The translations under genes and the position numbers were made by a program. From the NCBI RefSeq assembly GCF_007827555.1, contig NZ_VISS01000039.1, forward strand, positions 1 to 34,803: 34,803 nt of DNA, in the 5' to 3' direction. Positions 27,735 to 34,710 of the stretch are shown here, in pieces. The stretch is from Aeribacillus composti. GTDB taxonomy: Bacteria; Bacillota; Bacilli; Bacillales; Aeribacillaceae. Numbering within the stretch: position 1 is the first letter of the stretch; every line of letters begins with the position of its first letter. The notes beneath the pieces were generated by a model. The model was not told the DNA's origin. It worked only from the letters and a program-made list of their open reading frames with translations, and searched no databases.

Positions 27735-28102
27735 CCTCTTTTTTCTAACTGTATCACAAAGAAACAAAGGGCTGGAATCTTTGGTTGTATCCCGACTCAC
27801 CATACAGTTAACATAACATTTTTATTAAAAACTTTAACAATCAGTAAATAGCAAATTTATTTTGATTGTTTGCTCTAGAGTGAAAAGCATCCATTATGCT
27901 TCTGTTTGATGCCCTTTAAAGAATTCTCTGTTTTTAATCCTTTTTCTTCTCCTTAAACTTCCATTTTTCCTTTACCTTCTTGTTTAATTATTTTCATTAT
28001 TTTGTTTCAATGTTCATTTAACACATAGTTCTATTTTTGAAAAATAAGCGTTCACACTATACAATTTCTTATTAAAAAATCACCCGCCTAAAAAGGATTC
28101 TT
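27735..28102. other. Intergenic region downstream of the msr-like gene
   Basis: AT-rich, no gene recognised. It contains copy 2 of the 28-bp dispersed repeat at 28011-28038. Confidence 0.4.
28011..28038 (+). repeat. 28-bp dispersed direct repeat, copy 2
   Basis: It begins TGTTCATTTAACACATAG. It matches 17599-17626 with one mismatch, same orientation, unrelated flanks. Confidence 0.6.
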
Positions 28103-28136
28103 ATAAAAAAAGAAGCAGGAACGTCTTCCCTGCTTC
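28103..28136 (-). terminator. Terminator of the rlmA-msr operon
   Basis: Minus-strand arms GAAGCAGG and CCTGCTTC with a 9-nt loop followed by TTTTTTTATAAG. The first arm overlaps the msr stop codon. Confidence 0.88.
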
Positions 28137-29598
28137 AGTTTCTTAGCTTCAATTGTTGGTTTTCCATGACATATATATGATCTGCGACACGATCAATAAA
28201 CATGCGATCATGCGATACGAGGATAACAGTTCCTTCATATCCTTTTAAAAAACGCTCTAACGCTTCAATACAAAAAACATCCAAAAAATTGGTCGGTTCA
28301 TCTAAAATCAGTATATTGTATCTTCCTAAAAATAGTTGACACAAAACTAGACGGATAGCTTCGCCACCGCTTAAATTGCGGACGTTCTTTTCTAAATCAT
28401 TTCCTGTAAAATTCATTGCGTGCAGAACTGCACGAATCTTACTTTCATGATAGTCGCTTCGTTCTTTCATAAATGAAACTACTGTTTCGTTCTTTTCAAA
28501 TTGATAGCCCATTTGTTTATATGATCCGATGACAGCTTTCGGAGAAAGAATAATTCCTTCCCCTTGCTGGATGATATGACGAAGGAGTGTTGTTTTCCCT
28601 GAACCATTTTTTCCCGTGATAGCGACCGTGCTCCCTAATGGGAATTGGAAACTGGCTTCTTTAAGCAGAATTTTATTTCCTGCCTTAAGCGTCAATCGAT
28701 CCGCCATAATGGGAAACTTATTGATCAGTTTGAGAGCAGCTGGCTGAGGAAAATAAAGGGTTTGTTCCTTTTTTGGCGCCTCTACTGCTTCGAGTTGCTC
28801 CGCACGCTGCTCAATCGCTTTTGCTGCACGTTGAATCGCCTTTTGGCTTGTATCCTTTGATTTCGTCATAAACATTTTATTTGCCTTTGCTTTTGTTTCC
28901 TTTTTTGACATACGTTTATTTGGCTGAGTAATTTTTTCAGCCTTTTTCATTTTCTCCTCAGCTGCTTTTAAAAGACGCGTTTTTTCTTTCACGTATTTTT
29001 CGTACTCTTTAAGCTGTCTATTCCGAGTGAGCTTTTTTTGTTCTGCGTAGTCTGAATAATTCCCCGTATATTCCGTTACACGCCCGTCTTCTACCTCCCA
29101 AATTTTTGTAACGAGTTCATCCAGCACATGACGATCATGGCTTACAAGAACAAGCGCGCCATAGTAATAACTTAGCTCATCAATGAAAAACTGCACACCG
29201 TCCTCATCTAAGTGTGTTGTCGGCTCGTCTATTAATAAACCTTCATGATAGGTGGAGAAAATTTCCGCTAATTTCAAACGAGTTTGTTCTCCGCCGCTTA
29301 AATTTTTCACTTCTGTTTGCGGGATTGACAACCTTCCTAGCAATTTATAATCGATTTCACGTTTAACCGGTCTTGACAGCTGATCAAAATAAGCAAAATC
29401 GACAAAGCGATGTACTTGACCTTTATCAGGCGTAATTTGGCCTGCCAAAAGCTTCAACAACGTACTCTTTCCGGCCCCGTTTTTTCCGACAATCCCGATA
29501 CGATCAAATTGGTGTACGGCCAGTCGAGGAATATTTAATACAAGTTGGCCGGAAAATGAAACTTCAATATTATTTAACTCAATCAATACTTTTTCCAT
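28135..29598 (-). CDS. msr: Msr-like ABC-F ribosomal protection protein
   Basis: ABC-F ATPase that binds the ribosomal E site and dislodges antibiotics; the Msr group acts on macrolides and streptogramin B in characterised members. 487 residues, the same length as MsrD, with the same order. Domain 1 has Walker A GKNGAGKST (38-46), LSGGEQ (100-105) and LLIDEPTTHLDEDG. A lysine-rich interdomain linker (about 190-300) follows. Domain 2 has GKNGSGKTT, LSGGEA and ILDEPTNFLD. There is no transmembrane region. The start at 29598 has GGGGG upstream and overlaps the rlmA-like stop by 20 nt, so the two genes are translationally coupled. The exact drug profile cannot be read from sequence. Confidence 0.87.
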   Translation of the reverse strand: MEKVLIELNNIEVSFSGQLVLNIPRLAVHQFDRIGIVGKNGAGKSTLLKLLAGQITPDKGQVHRFVDFAYFDQLSRPVKREIDYKLLGRLSIPQTEVKNLSGGEQTRLKLAEIFSTYHEGLLIDEPTTHLDEDGVQFFIDELSYYYGALVLVSHDRHVLDELVTKIWEVEDGRVTEYTGNYSDYAEQKKLTRNRQLKEYEKYVKEKTRLLKAAEEKMKKAEKITQPNKRMSKKETKAKANKMFMTKSKDTSQKAIQRAAKAIEQRAEQLEAVEAPKKEQTLYFPQPAALKLINKFPIMADRLTLKAGNKILLKEASFQFPLGSTVAITGKNGSGKTTLLRHIIQQGEGIILSPKAVIGSYKQMGYQFEKNETVVSFMKERSDYHESKIRAVLHAMNFTGNDLEKNVRNLSGGEAIRLVLCQLFLGRYNILILDEPTNFLDVFCIEALERFLKGYEGTVILVSHDRMFIDRVADHIYVMENQQLKLRN

Positions 29599-30499
29599 GA
29601 TTCGCAGCCCCCATTCTTGTTGCAAATGTTTTCTTTACGCCTACTAAAATTTCCAAATCCACCATGATCTCAGCCGAATCCCGATTTATAAACGCATCAA
29701 TACGCCCTTTATCCGCAGACCATGCTAGCGGGGTCATTTGCACCAAGTGTTTAAGATCAGCTTTATTAAGGTTCTTTGTGTAACATAAATGCTGCACATC
29801 CAGTAGATGGAGATGTTTTTTGAAAAGCGACACTGTTTGATCATTTTTATAGACCTTTTTTTCGTTGTGATCAAATAGTTCATCTCTCAGCTCTTTCAAA
29901 TAATGAGGACGAGGAATAACTTTAATGACAAGTCCATCTTCGACTAATATCCTCTTGAATTCTTTGTAATTGGCAGGAGATAAGATATTTAGAATTACAT
30001 GAAACGATTGATCCGCAAGCGGTGATGTTGCCAAGTCGCCTACCATCCAAATTTGGTTTTCGTATCTCTTCGCAGCCATGGCAATGCCTTCCTTTGAAAT
30101 ATCAAGACCAACCCCAGTCATTGCCGAAACCTTACATTCGTCCAAAATCCTTTGTAAATGGGAGCCCTCTCCGCACCCTACATCTGCAACCATTAAAGGT
30201 TTAAAAGAAACGTCCATATACTCCTTTATCGACCTTGCAATCGCTTCATGCACGAATGTGTATAAGTCGCTTTCCATAATGATTTTGCGTCTTGCTTCAA
30301 ACAATTCCTTCTTGTAATGACTAGTAGAGGAACGAGTCATCAAGTTTACATATCCTTGTTTAGTGAAATCAAAAGTATGATTTTTAGAGCATATTAGGCT
30401 TTTCAAATCAACAACCCTCATCGAACTTTTACAGAGTGGACATCTGAATGCCGCTACAAATTCACTAACAAGTTCTGCACTTTTGATTTTTTTGGTCAT
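29579..30499 (-). CDS. rlmA: RlmA-like 23S rRNA (guanine-N1) methyltransferase
   Basis: 306-residue SAM methyltransferase of the RlmA(I)/RlmA(II)-TlrB family, which modifies G745 or G748 in helix 35 of 23S rRNA. The N-terminal zinc finger uses Cys20, Cys23, Cys37 and His41 (FRCPLC...ICSKNH), followed by the family element FDFTKQGYVNLM. The SAM motif VADVGCGEGSHLQ starts at 104. The later family element VIPRPHYLKELR (usually PxPxHLxELR) is present. G748 methylation by TlrB gives tylosin resistance together with another modification. The start at 30499 has GGGAGA before it. It is co-transcribed with the msr-like gene and lies behind a complex leader with terminators. Which guanine is modified is uncertain. 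Confidence 0.86.
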   Translation of the reverse strand: MTKKIKSAELVSEFVAAFRCPLCKSSMRVVDLKSLICSKNHTFDFTKQGYVNLMTRSSTSHYKKELFEARRKIIMESDLYTFVHEAIARSIKEYMDVSFKPLMVADVGCGEGSHLQRILDECKVSAMTGVGLDISKEGIAMAAKRYENQIWMVGDLATSPLADQSFHVILNILSPANYKEFKRILVEDGLVIKVIPRPHYLKELRDELFDHNEKKVYKNDQTVSLFKKHLHLLDVQHLCYTKNLNKADLKHLVQMTPLAWSADKGRIDAFINRDSAEIMVDLEILVGVKKTFATRMGAANHGKSID

Positions 30500-30520
30500 G
30501 TGATCTCTCCCTTTCAAAAT

Positions 30521-30546
30521 AAAAAAACACAGGCGATCTGCCTGTG
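30521..30546 (-). terminator. Second attenuator, immediately before rlmA
   Basis: Minus-strand stem CACAGGC/GCCTGTG with a 5-nt loop followed by seven T. It ends about 22 nt before the rlmA start, so any transcript must read through it. This position marks it as a regulatory terminator. Confidence 0.85.
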
Positions 30547-30626
30547 ATTCAGAGTAAAGGGAAGAAGACCCATCCTTATTTAAATTACGGGGCTATTTGA
30601 AGCCGTCACCAAATAAAGTGAAACTT

Positions 30627-30839
30627 CCATCAGTGGGCGACATGTGCTAGTGCCGATGAAGAAATGATGACGCTGCGTTTTTAATCGGCCTTCATCCCCA
30701 CTGATGGTTAGCTAAACCAATCGGGCTTTTACGGGCAGTTATTCCCCACTTAGACTTATTATTTCAGCTTTAGTCTTGAAGCGGGGACTTATTGCCCGTT
30801 AAAGCGGGATAAACCTTCCTTTTGCTAAATAAAGGAAGG
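30627..30839 (-). ncRNA. Multi-hairpin structured element in the rlmA-msr leader
   Basis: About 210 bp with four clear stems: CCTTCCTTT/AAAGGAAGG (30814-30839); ACGGGCA/TGCCCGT with TCCCC/GGGGA and AGACT/AGTCT inside (30731-30799); GGTT/AACC (30706-30718); and CCATCAGTGGG/CCCACTGATGG (30627-30707). The last stem encloses further complementary pieces GATGAAG/CTTCATC and GCCGAT/ATCGGC. It lies between two terminators and is not needed for a simple attenuator. The CCATCAGTGGGGATGAAGGC style resembles the right ends and guide-RNA regions of IS200/IS605 (TnpB) elements; this is recall, not a search result. It could be a domesticated insert or an extra regulatory domain. Confidence 0.5.
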
Positions 30840-30854
30840 ATAATTATACATATA

Positions 30855-30883
30855 TAAAAAAGACAGACGAGACCCGTCTGTCT
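30855..30883 (-). terminator. First attenuator of the rlmA-msr leader
   Basis: Minus-strand stem AGACAGACG/CGTCTGTCT with a 5-nt loop followed by a T run. Upstream, GTCTGTC at 30928-30934 (minus reading) can pair with its 5' arm (GACAGAC) as an antiterminator. Confidence 0.8.
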
Positions 30884-30945
30884 TCATATTACATATTTTC
30901 TATATGAAATGAAGATTATTAAAAAAGGACAGACTGCTCCCATTA

Positions 30946-30998
30946 CTCTGCATTCACAAGCAGAGCCTTTGAACGTATTTAATTACTTAGTTCAAAGC
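30946..30998 (-). promoter_or_regulatory. Leader hairpins overlapping the leader-peptide end
   Basis: Stem 1: GCTTTGAAC with GTTCAAAGGC (30965-30998); its first arm is inside the last codons of the leader peptide. Stem 2: CTCTGC/GCAGAG (30946-30965). A ribosome stalled on the leader would open stem 1, the normal first step in ribosome-mediated attenuation. Confidence 0.65.
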
Positions 30999-31025
30999 TG
31001 GGAAACGCAATCTGACAGAATACAC
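30987..31025 (-). CDS. ErmD-type leader peptide MYSVRLRFPALN
   Basis: 12-codon ORF starting with GTG at 31025, with AAAGGAGG 11 nt upstream, located about 40 nt after the -10 of a strong promoter. The peptide MYSVRLRFPALN aligns with the ErmD/J/K leader MTHSMRLRFPTLNQ over nearly its whole length, including the R-L-R (+X+) motif at which macrolide- or ketolide-bound ribosomes stall. In known erm systems the stall exposes the downstream resistance gene; here the downstream genes are rlmA-like and msr-like, with terminators between. The main uncertainty is the GTG start with slightly long spacing. Confidence 0.75.
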   Translation of the reverse strand: MYSVRLRFPALN

Positions 31026-31064
31026 TTTTTAATAATCCTCCTTTAAATTTTCAGTACACCGATT

Positions 31065-31093
31065 ATTATAGAGATCTTATCTGAAAAAGTCAA
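31065..31093 (-). promoter_or_regulatory. Sigma-A promoter of the rlmA-msr operon
   Basis: Minus strand -35 TTGACT (31093-31088), 17-bp spacer, -10 TATAAT (31070-31065). It is near-consensus and placed just before the leader peptide. Confidence 0.85.
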
Positions 31094-31416
31094 AGAAAAC
31101 TAGCAATTATTCCGCTTTTATACAACATTTTCTTGAAGAAGCTGTCCATTAATCTCCTTTTAACTTGCTGATTCTCCCACCATCCTGATCCCTTTAGAAA
31201 ACAATAATACCTGAAGTTTGTGACAGCATTTTGTGCTTAACACATACACGTGATCATTTTATAAGCTTTAAATGATCGTGATCCAAGCAGTTTCATCACT
31301 TCCTGTAAAATCTTTTCTGTATTTTTTGCTCAACTGTCCAAGACGATATTGGTATTGCTCTTTAAATAAAAGCTATACATCGAAATTACTTTGGTTCAAA
31401 AAAGAATTCTTCGCAA
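31094..31416. other. Spacer between vga-like gene and rlmA promoter
   Basis: AT-rich, no gene recognised. No strong terminator follows the vga-like gene, only a weak AAGAATTCTT palindrome with a T run near 31400, so some readthrough into the rlmA leader is possible. Confidence 0.35.
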
Positions 31417-32991
31417 TTATTCAAACTTGTCCAATTCCCTTTTTTCTCGTAAAAGTTTTTGAAATTCCATTTCTAATTCTTTAGATGGTTCGATACTTAA
31501 GCGACTTAGTACTTCTGATATTTTTGTTTCGAGTAAGAGACGTTTTTCTTTTGCAGTGTCTCGAGTTTTTTGCAGTTGAGCATGTTTATATTGCTGATAG
31601 GTTCCTTCAAAAAGTGCAATCTTTTGATTACGTATTGCCAAAATTCGTGTAGCGATATTTTCAATGAATCGGCGATCGTGGGAGACGAAGATCACGCTTC
31701 CTTCATACTCTTTTAGAAGAGACTCTAATGCTTCAACAGATTCCGTATCAAGAAAATTCGTCGGTTCATCTAAAATTAACGTATTGATATCACTTAAAAA
31801 TAGTTTTGCCAGTGCAACTTTTACCCGCTCACCGCCGCTCAAAACCTCTACAGGCTTATAGACATCATCTCTGAAGAAATGCATTCTCGCAAGAACCGTC
31901 CGAATAAGTGTTTCATTCTGTTTAGAAGAAGACTGGACATTCTCAATAATAGATTTTTCCACATCTAAAATATTTAAATTTTGGCTAAAGTAACCCATTT
32001 TCACAGCCGGGGAAAGTGTAATGCCAGGCTCTTCGTTGATGATCTTTTTTACAAGCGTCGTTTTTCCACTTCCATTTGGACCGATAATCGCTAATTTATC
32101 ACCACCGCGTACATGGAAGCTTGCATTGCTCCAAAGTACACGTTCGCTAATCCTGCCTGTTACATCCTCTACACGAAAGATAATTCGATTTTTAAACGCT
32201 TCTGCATTCGGCAAGTTCATCTTAAGCGGCGGGAGTTCTTTCACTTTTTCTACCTTTTCAAGTTTTTCTAATCTCGTTTCAATGGCTTTCGCTGTTTTTT
32301 GCAGCTTCTTTTGCTTTTTGGCAAAGTACGGCTTCGCTCCAGTAATTTTCGCCTCTGATTTACTTACCTTTTTAGGAGTCTTTGTTGCTCTTTCCGCTTT
32401 TTTCTCTTTTAATTTTAATGCTTCTTCTAACTGCTTTCTCTTTTTCTCGTATTTTTCATACGCTAACTGTTCTTGACGTCTCTCTACTTCTTTTTGTTCT
32501 ACATAATCGCTGTAATTGCCTGTATATTCCTTAATCTTTCCTTCATTGATTTCCCATATGGTCGTACAAAGAGCATCCAAAAATTCGCGATCATGTGAAA
32601 CAATGATAAATGCCCCCTGCCACTCTTTCAGTTTCTTTTCTAACCATTCAATATGGTCTGTATCGAGATTTGTCGTTGGTTCGTCTGCAAGTAAAAGCTC
32701 TGGATCTTTCACAAAAGCTTTTTGAATATATTCTTGCGTCACTTCACCACCGCTTTTTGTTGTATCTGTTCGTTTAAACTGCGGCAAAAGTTCAAATTGA
32801 GTATGTTGAATAACGCTCCCTTCCTCTGAAGAAATTTTTTTAGCTAAAATATGAAGTAACGTCGTTTTCCCACTTCCATTTCGACCAACTAATCCAATTC
32901 GATCTTTTTGATGGATTTCCAATCGATCCACATCTAGTAATAAACGATCCTGTACATAGTGCTTTATATGATGAGCTTCTAATAAGAGCAT
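31417..32991 (-). CDS. vga: Vga-like ABC-F ribosomal protection protein
   Basis: 524 residues, essentially the length of Vga(A), and recognisably close to it throughout: LLLEAHHIKHYVQDRLLLDV at the start, TKSGGEVTQEYI, LLLADEPTTNLD, the lysine-rich linker with ATKTPKK and GAKPYFAKKQKKLQKTAKAI, QNETLIRTVLARMHFFRDDV, and LLLETKISEVLSRLSIEPSK at the C-terminus. Walker A sites are GRNGSGKTT (36-44) and GPNGSGKTT; both Walker B motifs are intact. Vga proteins protect ribosomes from lincosamides, streptogramin A and pleuromutilins. AAAGGAGATG precedes the start. The gene has its own attenuator leader and is transcribed toward the rlmA-msr operon. Confidence 0.88.
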   Translation of the reverse strand: MLLLEAHHIKHYVQDRLLLDVDRLEIHQKDRIGLVGRNGSGKTTLLHILAKKISSEEGSVIQHTQFELLPQFKRTDTTKSGGEVTQEYIQKAFVKDPELLLADEPTTNLDTDHIEWLEKKLKEWQGAFIIVSHDREFLDALCTTIWEINEGKIKEYTGNYSDYVEQKEVERRQEQLAYEKYEKKRKQLEEALKLKEKKAERATKTPKKVSKSEAKITGAKPYFAKKQKKLQKTAKAIETRLEKLEKVEKVKELPPLKMNLPNAEAFKNRIIFRVEDVTGRISERVLWSNASFHVRGGDKLAIIGPNGSGKTTLVKKIINEEPGITLSPAVKMGYFSQNLNILDVEKSIIENVQSSSKQNETLIRTVLARMHFFRDDVYKPVEVLSGGERVKVALAKLFLSDINTLILDEPTNFLDTESVEALESLLKEYEGSVIFVSHDRRFIENIATRILAIRNQKIALFEGTYQQYKHAQLQKTRDTAKEKRLLLETKISEVLSRLSIEPSKELEMEFQKLLREKRELDKFE

Positions 32992-33023
32992 ATGAACATC
33001 TCCTTTGTACTAACTTAGGAGAC

Positions 33024-33061
33024 AAAAAAATGCCTCCTATATACATTCAGAATAGGAGGCA
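33024..33061 (-). terminator. Attenuator terminator before the vga-like gene
   Basis: Minus-strand stem TGCCTCCTAT/ATAGGAGGCA (33061-33052 with 33040-33031) followed by seven T, ending about 32 nt before the start codon. The segment TCCTATTCTG (33057-33048) inside it is also complementary to CAGAATAGGA upstream (33132-33123), so two structures compete. Confidence 0.85.
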
Positions 33062-33120
33062 TAAATATTTAGGGGCACACCAAAAAGAAACTATTCTTTT
33101 AGATCCACCTATAGAAGACC

Positions 33121-33219
33121 AATCCTATTCTGAAAAAACGACAATTGAAGTCATTGCAAACACAGCAGAGATTGTCTGCTAAACATAGCCTTCAATTGTA
33201 ACCTTTCATAAATAGGATT
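33121..33219 (-). promoter_or_regulatory. vga leader: alternative RNA pairings
   Basis: Minus strand order: segment 1 AATCCTATT (33219-33211); hairpin ACAATTGAAG/CTTCAATTGT (33199-33190 with 33150-33141) enclosing AGCAGA/TCTGCT and followed by CGTTTTTTC, itself terminator-like; and segment 2 CAGAATAGGATT (33132-33121). Segment 2 can pair either with segment 1 (9 bp) or with the terminator arm TCCTATTCTG (10 bp). Segment 1 overlaps the upstream ORF stop, so a paused ribosome there would free segment 2 to disrupt the terminator. Confidence 0.75.
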
Positions 33220-33229
33220 AGTACTTCAT
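33218..33229 (-). CDS. Three-codon upstream ORF (MKY) in the vga leader
   Basis: ATG AAG TAC TAA with AAGGGTG about 10 nt upstream, located just after the promoter and overlapping attenuator segment 1. Very short upstream ORFs are known for several ABC-F genes regulated by ribosome-targeting drugs (for example vmlR). Translation is not proven. Confidence 0.5.
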   Translation of the reverse strand: MKY

Positions 33230-33266
33230 TAGGTCAGTTCACCCTTCCGATCTTAAGTTTAAATTT

Positions 33267-33295
33267 ACTATAAACGATTTACTAAGAATTGTCAA
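33267..33295 (-). promoter_or_regulatory. Sigma-A promoter of the vga-like gene
   Basis: Minus strand -35 TTGACA (33295-33290), 17-bp spacer, -10 TATAGT (33272-33267). About 275 nt of leader separates it from the start codon. Confidence 0.85.
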
Positions 33296-33368
33296 ATGTT
33301 AATTGTAAATAAAAAACATTTTTGTTAATGGAACAAATTTTTACATTCCACTCATACATAAATAGCAT

Positions 33369-33689
33369 TTGAGGAGTTTCGTCACGTTTACACATCGACA
33401 GCCTGACAAAATTAAATATTTCGAAACAATAATAAAGCGTATCAAGGTATTTTTGGGATTAGAAAACGTCCCAACTGCATTTGATGAACAACAAAAGATT
33501 TATAGTTCTGGCTCTGTCACGGTCATCAGAGTAAGACTTGTTGGCGAGCTGCCTAACGGAACAACAGCAACAGATTTAGACCTTAAAGTAACTCAAGTAC
33601 CACTTTTTACTACAAAAAATAACAGCACAGACCTAGGTCATTGGTCTGTACTGCTAATCTTTATAGATCATGTTGTAATCGTTGATTGA
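33369..33689 (+). pseudogene. Aconitase fragment in a chimeric open frame
   Basis: The part at about 33525-33603 encodes RVRLVGELPNGTTATDLDLK and then VTQV, a hallmark internal segment of aconitate hydratase AcnA (usually VRLVGKLPEGTTATDLVLTVTQ). The expected continuation (LRKKGVVGKFVEF) is absent, and the preceding 45 residues (PDKIKYFETIIKRIKVFLGL) are not aconitase. There is no ribosome binding site and the only start is TTG. This is best read as a short displaced piece of acnA joined to unrelated DNA. An intact acnA is expected elsewhere in the genome. Confidence 0.6.
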
Positions 33690-34627
33690 TTGCTTTCCTT
33701 CTTTTCACTTTTTTTACGGAAATAGGTCGCCACAATCGGTCCAGAGATGTTATGCCAAACGCTAAAAATTGCGCTTGGAACAGCGGCAATAGGCGAAAAA
33801 TGAGCAGTCGCCAGCGCAGCTCCAAGTCCGGAATTTTGCATGCCGACCTCAATAGAAATCGCTTTTTGTTTCGGCTCTGACATTTTAAGCAGCTTCGCAA
33901 ACCAGTAGCCGATCAGCAATCCAAGCCCATTATGAGCAACGACGATAAGGAAAATAAGAAGCCCGCTTTTTGCGATAGCCTGCTGGTTTTGAGCGACGAC
34001 AGCAGCCACGATAGCCACAATAGCGATAACGGAAACGAGCGGAAGAATTTGAACGGTTGCTTTTACTTGTTTTTTAAACAACATTTGTACAATCAGTCCG
34101 AGAATAATAGGAATAAGTACAACTTTCACGATTGACCAAAACAGAGCACCGGCTGAAACGGACAGCCATTTCCCTGCAAGCAGCAAAATTAAGGACGGTG
34201 TTAAAATGGGAGCAAGCAGGGTTGACACGGACGTAACAGCGACTGAAAGCGCCGTATCACCTTTTGCCAAATACGTCATGACATTGGAAGCCGTTCCGCC
34301 AGGACAGCAGCCAACAAGAATGATGCCGATCGCTACTTCAGGTGAAACAGGCAATAAGGTAGCGAGCAAAAAGGCCAAAATCGGCATAATAAAAAATTGG
34401 GCGATTACCCCAATCAGCACATCTATCGGACGTGCGAAGACTTCCTTAAAATCATTGGCTGACAAGGTCAATCCCATTCCAAACATGACGATACCTAGCA
34501 GCGGCACAATATATGGGGCGACCCATGTAAATGCTTTTGGCTCAAAAAAAGCTAATGCTGCGAATAGTAATACCCAAATTGCAAAAGTATTGCTGACAAA
34601 ATTGCTTAGTTTTACAAGAGTCCCCAT
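33668..34627 (-). CDS. yocS: Bile acid:sodium symporter family transporter (YocS-like)
   Basis: 319-residue integral membrane protein of the BASS family, about nine to ten hydrophobic segments. Family signatures are MFGMGLTLSANDF near helix 2, VGCCPGGTASNVMTYLAKGD and SIEVGMQNSGLGAALATAHF (sodium/substrate site). The substrate in bacteria is usually unknown (pantoate, keto acids or bile acids in different homologues). The start at 34627 follows GGAAGGAGAAG; the upstream extension has no site. The length equals B. subtilis YocS. Its 3' end overlaps the end of the convergent aconitase fragment frame by about 20 nt. No partner gene is adjacent. Confidence 0.88.
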   Translation of the reverse strand: MGTLVKLSNFVSNTFAIWVLLFAALAFFEPKAFTWVAPYIVPLLGIVMFGMGLTLSANDFKEVFARPIDVLIGVIAQFFIMPILAFLLATLLPVSPEVAIGIILVGCCPGGTASNVMTYLAKGDTALSVAVTSVSTLLAPILTPSLILLLAGKWLSVSAGALFWSIVKVVLIPIILGLIVQMLFKKQVKATVQILPLVSVIAIVAIVAAVVAQNQQAIAKSGLLIFLIVVAHNGLGLLIGYWFAKLLKMSEPKQKAISIEVGMQNSGLGAALATAHFSPIAAVPSAIFSVWHNISGPIVATYFRKKSEKKESNQSTITT

Positions 34628-34710
34628 TATTTCTTCTCCTTCCAATTTATGAATACAACAGCTATTATACATTTAATATTCAAAAAGTTTCAACTATAAA
34701 AATAATAGGG

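Noticed and set aside
30521-31093. T-box or SAM riboswitch as an explanation for the structured leader
   Set aside because: No T-box core (GGTGGTACCGCG-like) or S-box motif is visible; the ErmD-like peptide and paired stems fit ribosome-mediated attenuation better.
32021-32476. Plus-strand open frame of 151 codons inside the vga-like gene
   Set aside because: Antisense shadow of the lysine-rich linker (reads as Phe/Ser-rich); no start signals.
34206-34652. Plus-strand open frame of 148 codons opposite yocS
   Set aside because: Antisense shadow of a clear membrane transporter gene.
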